From: Anaerolineales bacterium
GTDB taxonomy: Bacteria; Chloroflexota; Anaerolineae; Anaerolineales; Villigracilaceae
NCBI GenBank assembly: GCA_016789485.1
Contig: JAEURE010000104.1
Location: forward strand, 1 to 8,222
Direction: 5' to 3'
DNA: 8,222 nucleotides
The position numbers and the translations under genes were made by a program. A model generated the notes under the pieces. That model searched no databases. It had not been told where the DNA came from and saw only the letters and a list, made by a program, of their open reading frames with translations. Of this stretch, positions 6,638 to 8,222 are shown piece by piece (positions within the stretch are counted from its first letter, which is position 1; each line of letters begins with the position of its first letter).

Positions 6638-7963
6638 ATGCCTCAAGGGACGTATCATTTTCCAAAAGGATTTCTGTGGGGAACGGCCACCGCATCGCAT
6701 CAAGTGGAAGGCAGCAACACCAATAACAACTGGCACGCATGGGAAGAAGCGGGACACACCATCCACAAGTCTGGTCTTGCCGCCGATTGGTGGGGTGGAC
6801 GTTGGCGCGAAGACTTCGACCGCGCTGCCGAAACGGGACAGAACGCGCATCGTCTCTCGGTGGAATGGAGCCGCATCCAGCCGACGCCTGATTCATGGGA
6901 TGAAGAAGCCCTCGAAAAATACCGCAACATGCTGCGCGGACTGAAGGAACGCGGCATCACGCCGCTGGTTACGCTGCATCATTTCACCGATCCGCTTTGG
7001 GTCACGGAGCGCGGCGCATGGGAAACCGCAGACATCGTGCCGCTCTTCGAGAAATACGTCCGCAAGACGGTGGATGCGTTCAAAGAATACAACTCACTCT
7101 GGTGCACCATCAATGAACCAAACGTCTACGCCTTGAGCGGATATGTGCAAGGTGCCTTCCCGCCTGGCAAGAAAGACCTCAAGCTATCCATGCGCGTGCT
7201 GGGCAACATGGTCCGCGCACACGCCGCCGCCTATCGCGCCATTCATGAACTGCAGCCCGAAGCTCGTGTAGGGTATGCCCTGCATTACCGCCCGATGGTC
7301 CCGCGTTTGAGTTGGTCTCCGCTCGACAGACTCATGCGCAACATCCGCTACAGTGGACTCAACATGGGCTTCCCTACTGCCATCTCCACCGGCGTGATGA
7401 AGTCACCCGTTGGCAATCAAAGCATCCCTGAAGCCAAAGGCACGCAGGATTATCTCGGCCTGAACTATTACTCCGTCGACACGGTCTGGTTCGACATCAC
7501 CCGTCCCGGCGAATTGTTCTCGAACAGCGGCTATCCCAAGGATGGCGATATGAGCGACACCAACTTCCTCGCCAACATCCCCGAAGGCATCTTTGACTCG
7601 ATCAAATGGATCGAGCGAACCTATCCCAACCTGCCGATCATCATCACCGAAAATGGTGTGGAGGATTCCGACGATCACATGCGCCCGCGTTACATCGCAC
7701 AGCATCTGCATCAAGTCTGGCGTGCGGTGAACTTCAACTGGCCTGTGAAGGGATACTTCCACTGGTCACTGGTGGATAACTTCGAGTGGGAGCGCGGCTG
7801 GACCCAGCGCTTTGGCTTGTGGGGCCTTGACCTTGACACCCAAAAGCGTATCCGCCGCCCCAGCGTGGATTTCTATGCAGAGATATGCAAAGAGAATGGC
7901 ATCTCCTCAGACATGGTGCAGAAGTATTGCCCCGAAGTGTTTAATAAGCTCTTTCCATCCTAA
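6638..7963 (+). CDS. Glycoside hydrolase family 1 beta-glucosidase (beta-glycosidase)
   Basis: Retaining hydrolase that cleaves beta-linked glucosides or related beta-glycosides. Seen: 441 residues, normal for GH1 and complete. FPKGFLWGTATASHQVEG (8-25) carries Q22. VTLHHF (111-116) carries the conserved His. TINEPN (157-162) gives the acid/base E160, and IITENG (335-340) the nucleophile E338. HWSLVDNFEW (375-384) ends in E383 and W384, which in this family contact free glucose O4/O6; 6-phospho-beta-glucosidases usually differ here, so the substrate is probably not phosphorylated. No signal peptide is present, so it acts in the cytoplasm on imported oligosaccharides. The 'beta-glucosidase' label is by family; beta-galactosidase, beta-fucosidase or transglycosylase activity is equally possible. 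It is followed after 19 bases by a gene on the same strand, a likely operon partner. Its own transcription start is unclear because the palindromic element fills the upstream gap. Confidence 0.93.
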   Translation: MPQGTYHFPKGFLWGTATASHQVEGSNTNNNWHAWEEAGHTIHKSGLAADWWGGRWREDFDRAAETGQNAHRLSVEWSRIQPTPDSWDEEALEKYRNMLRGLKERGITPLVTLHHFTDPLWVTERGAWETADIVPLFEKYVRKTVDAFKEYNSLWCTINEPNVYALSGYVQGAFPPGKKDLKLSMRVLGNMVRAHAAAYRAIHELQPEARVGYALHYRPMVPRLSWSPLDRLMRNIRYSGLNMGFPTAISTGVMKSPVGNQSIPEAKGTQDYLGLNYYSVDTVWFDITRPGELFSNSGYPKDGDMSDTNFLANIPEGIFDSIKWIERTYPNLPIIITENGVEDSDDHMRPRYIAQHLHQVWRAVNFNWPVKGYFHWSLVDNFEWERGWTQRFGLWGLDLDTQKRIRRPSVDFYAEICKENGISSDMVQKYCPEVFNKLFPS

Positions 7964-7982
7964 ACGGTAGCGGGAGAACAGC

Positions 7983-8222
7983 ATGGACTTCAAAATTCAA
8001 ATCACGGGACTGAACGAACTGCTCAGCGTCATCTATGGGGAAGAGACAAAACTCAGTTCCCTGCTCCGCGAGCTTGGTTTCGAGCAGGCGCAGATCGAAC
8101 AGGTGCGCGATCAACACCTTGAGGCTGTTACCGCTCAATTCCTTGAAGTCATCCACGAGCGTCTGACGAGTGATTCGGGCAAAGACACCTATTATCAGAT
8201 CCTTGCCCGCCGTTACGGCTTG
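7983..8222 (+). CDS. N-terminal part of a probable sigma-region-4-like helix-turn-helix protein (cut by window edge)
   Basis: Seen: ATG 7983 with GGGAG six bases upstream, 80 codons open to the right edge. The N-terminus (MDFKIQITGLNELL) is a short strand then a helix, followed by a charged helical stretch up to about residue 62. The visible part ends DTYYQILARRYGL. Inferred: 'ILxRRYGL' is how sigma70 region 4 and its relatives begin, usually followed by DGEP...TLxxIG and a helix-turn-helix; that part lies outside the window. No sigma region 2 is visible, so it would be a regulator and not a full sigma factor. The 19-base gap after the glucosidase suggests co-transcription. I would not assign a regulated target from this sequence. 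Confidence 0.65.
   Translation, partial: MDFKIQITGLNELLSVIYGEETKLSSLLRELGFEQAQIEQVRDQHLEAVTAQFLEVIHERLTSDSGKDTYYQILARRYGL

Noticed and set aside
7403..7762. 119-residue minus-strand frame
   Set aside because: Shadow of the GH1 catalytic region, with no independent support.
1..8222. tRNA, rRNA, riboswitch, integrase, transposase or att site
   Set aside because: I looked for conserved tRNA arms, riboswitch cores and recombinase motifs on both strands and saw none.

Overview
The window holds the end of an accessory, probably defence-related, segment on its left and a chromosomal gene group on its right. The organism looks like a free-living bacterium. My best guess is Chloroflexota (Anaerolineae-like), from the mix of RlmB, a GH1 beta-glucosidase and a sigma-like helix-turn-helix protein. 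That taxonomic call is an inference and is not proven by any single feature.

Left half (1-4169, minus strand): one very large reading frame runs without a stop from an ATG at 4169 off the left edge, 1389 codons so far. It encodes an N-terminal PD-(D/E)XK (Mrr-like) nuclease domain, a central STAND/NACHT-type P-loop NTPase, and a C-terminal solenoid of at least 20 copies of a 34-residue TPR-like repeat. This is the effector-switch-sensor layout of Avs-type antiphage STAND proteins, and it is the most interesting object here.

Middle (4170-5532): the big gene is divergent from a 210-residue AT-rich gene of unknown function (4382-5014) that has a good sigma70-type promoter. That gene converges on a 173-residue gene (minus strand) with a 'GKIGNLVFRQ' N-terminus and an Ig-like C-terminus. 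Their stop codons share a single palindromic TTAA.

Right half (5533-8222, plus strand): rlmB (23S rRNA 2'-O-methyltransferase) lies between two related inverted-repeat elements (5650-5747 and 6517-6618). A GH1 beta-glucosidase follows. 19 bases after it begins a gene, cut by the right edge, that looks like a sigma-region-4-type regulator. The last two genes probably form an operon.

Base composition changes along the window. For example, 4741-4800 in the small gene is 19/60 G+C, while 7201-7260 in the glucosidase is 40/60. This fits an acquired segment beside older chromosomal genes.
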